Shown here piece by piece: positions 6,168-6,488 of a DNA stretch of 6,488 bases. Each line of letters opens with the position of its first letter. Positions within the stretch are counted from its first letter, which is position 1. Source of the DNA: Planktothrix sp. UBA8402 (GTDB lineage: Bacteria > Cyanobacteriota > Cyanobacteriia > Cyanobacteriales > Microcoleaceae); NCBI GenBank assembly GCA_003456035.1, contig DMPJ01000176.1, positions 4,259-10,746 on the forward strand, read 5' to 3'. The position numbers and the translations under genes were made by a program. The notes beneath the pieces were generated by a model. That model saw nothing but the letters and a program-made list of their open reading frames with translations, made no database searches and was not told the DNA's origin.

Positions 6168-6488
6168 ATGACTTTCACCTGGATTATTTCACAACAACTG
6201 GTGGCAATGGTTTCCTGGATATCTCCCTGGGATTTTTGGCAATCTCAATTAATCCGGCTTCATCTAGTCTCGGATTTGGTGATTGCACTGGTTTATTTTT
6301 CGATTCCTATTTCATTCATTTACTTTGTTCGTCAGCGTCAAAATTTATCCTACTCCAGTGTTTTTATCCTGTTTAGTATATTTATTTTTGCCTTTGGAAT
6401 CAATCATTTGATGGCGATTTTAACCCTTTGGTATCCTGTGTATTGGTTATCAGGAGGATTGAAAGCGATCCCGGCGATCATTTCTGTT
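6168..6488 (+). CDS. Ethylene-receptor-like membrane sensor, N-terminal part (runs off the right edge)
   Basis: The first 107 residues of a longer protein, open to the right edge. Membrane segments lie near 33-53, 62-82 and 92 onward. The block LHLVSDLVIALVYFSIPISF (31-50) and NHLMAILTLWYPVYWLSG (79-96) match the three-helix ethylene-binding domain of plant ETR1 and cyanobacterial SynEtr1. Such proteins usually continue into GAF or PAS and histidine-kinase domains; that part is not in the window. By alignment to ETR1, Asp36, Tyr43, Ile73 and His80 correspond to Asp25, Tyr32, Ile62 and His69. Phe76 takes the place of Cys65, the Cu(I) ligand. Binding of copper and ethylene is therefore doubtful. 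The ATG has no Shine-Dalgarno but gives the usual short N-terminus before helix 1. It is divergent from prfC. Confidence 0.85.
   Translation, partial: MTFTWIISQQLVAMVSWISPWDFWQSQLIRLHLVSDLVIALVYFSIPISFIYFVRQRQNLSYSSVFILFSIFIFAFGINHLMAILTLWYPVYWLSGGLKAIPAIISV

Overview
The window most likely comes from a filamentous cyanobacterium of the Oscillatoria/Planktothrix type. Three HIP1 octamers (GCGATCGC) occur where about 0.1 would be expected by chance. The genes include a PrxQ-type peroxiredoxin, an AqpZ-type aquaporin and the start of a protein with an ethylene-receptor-like sensor domain. Most start codons lack a Shine-Dalgarno, and the gaps carry short dispersed palindromic repeats typical of these genomes. 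The genus is an inference; no rRNA or other marker is present.

Layout. 1-1139 (minus strand): a prxQ/bcp peroxiredoxin gene followed after 28 bp by a membrane protein of the AbrB family (PF05145 type), which runs off the left edge; the two look like one transcription unit. 1140-1433: the prxQ leader, with a 14-bp palindrome, and a 140-bp MITE-like repeat. 1434-2996 (plus): a B12-binding radical SAM protein with a DUF4070-type C-terminus, of the class that includes the hopanoid methylase HpnP. 2997-3374: a short hairpin repeat, a perfect 46-bp palindrome that can act as a terminator, then an AT-rich leader. 3375-4124 (plus): aqpZ. 4125-4332: the gap between convergent genes, holding a second MITE-like element with 15-bp terminal inverted repeats and a possible TAA target duplication. 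4333-5982 (minus): prfC (peptide chain release factor 3). 5983-6167: a divergent promoter region. 6168-6488 (plus): the N-terminus of an ethylene-receptor-like membrane sensor, cut by the right edge.

The genes are mostly housekeeping or stress functions (peroxide detoxification, water transport, translation termination, membrane sensing) and do not form one pathway. I see no phage, CRISPR, defence or biosynthetic cluster, and no clear new multi-gene system. The observations most worth checking are at residue level: the copper-ligand Cys of the ethylene-binding domain is Phe, and two of the four selectivity-filter residues of the aquaporin differ from E. coli AqpZ. The several different palindromic elements packed into the gaps come next.
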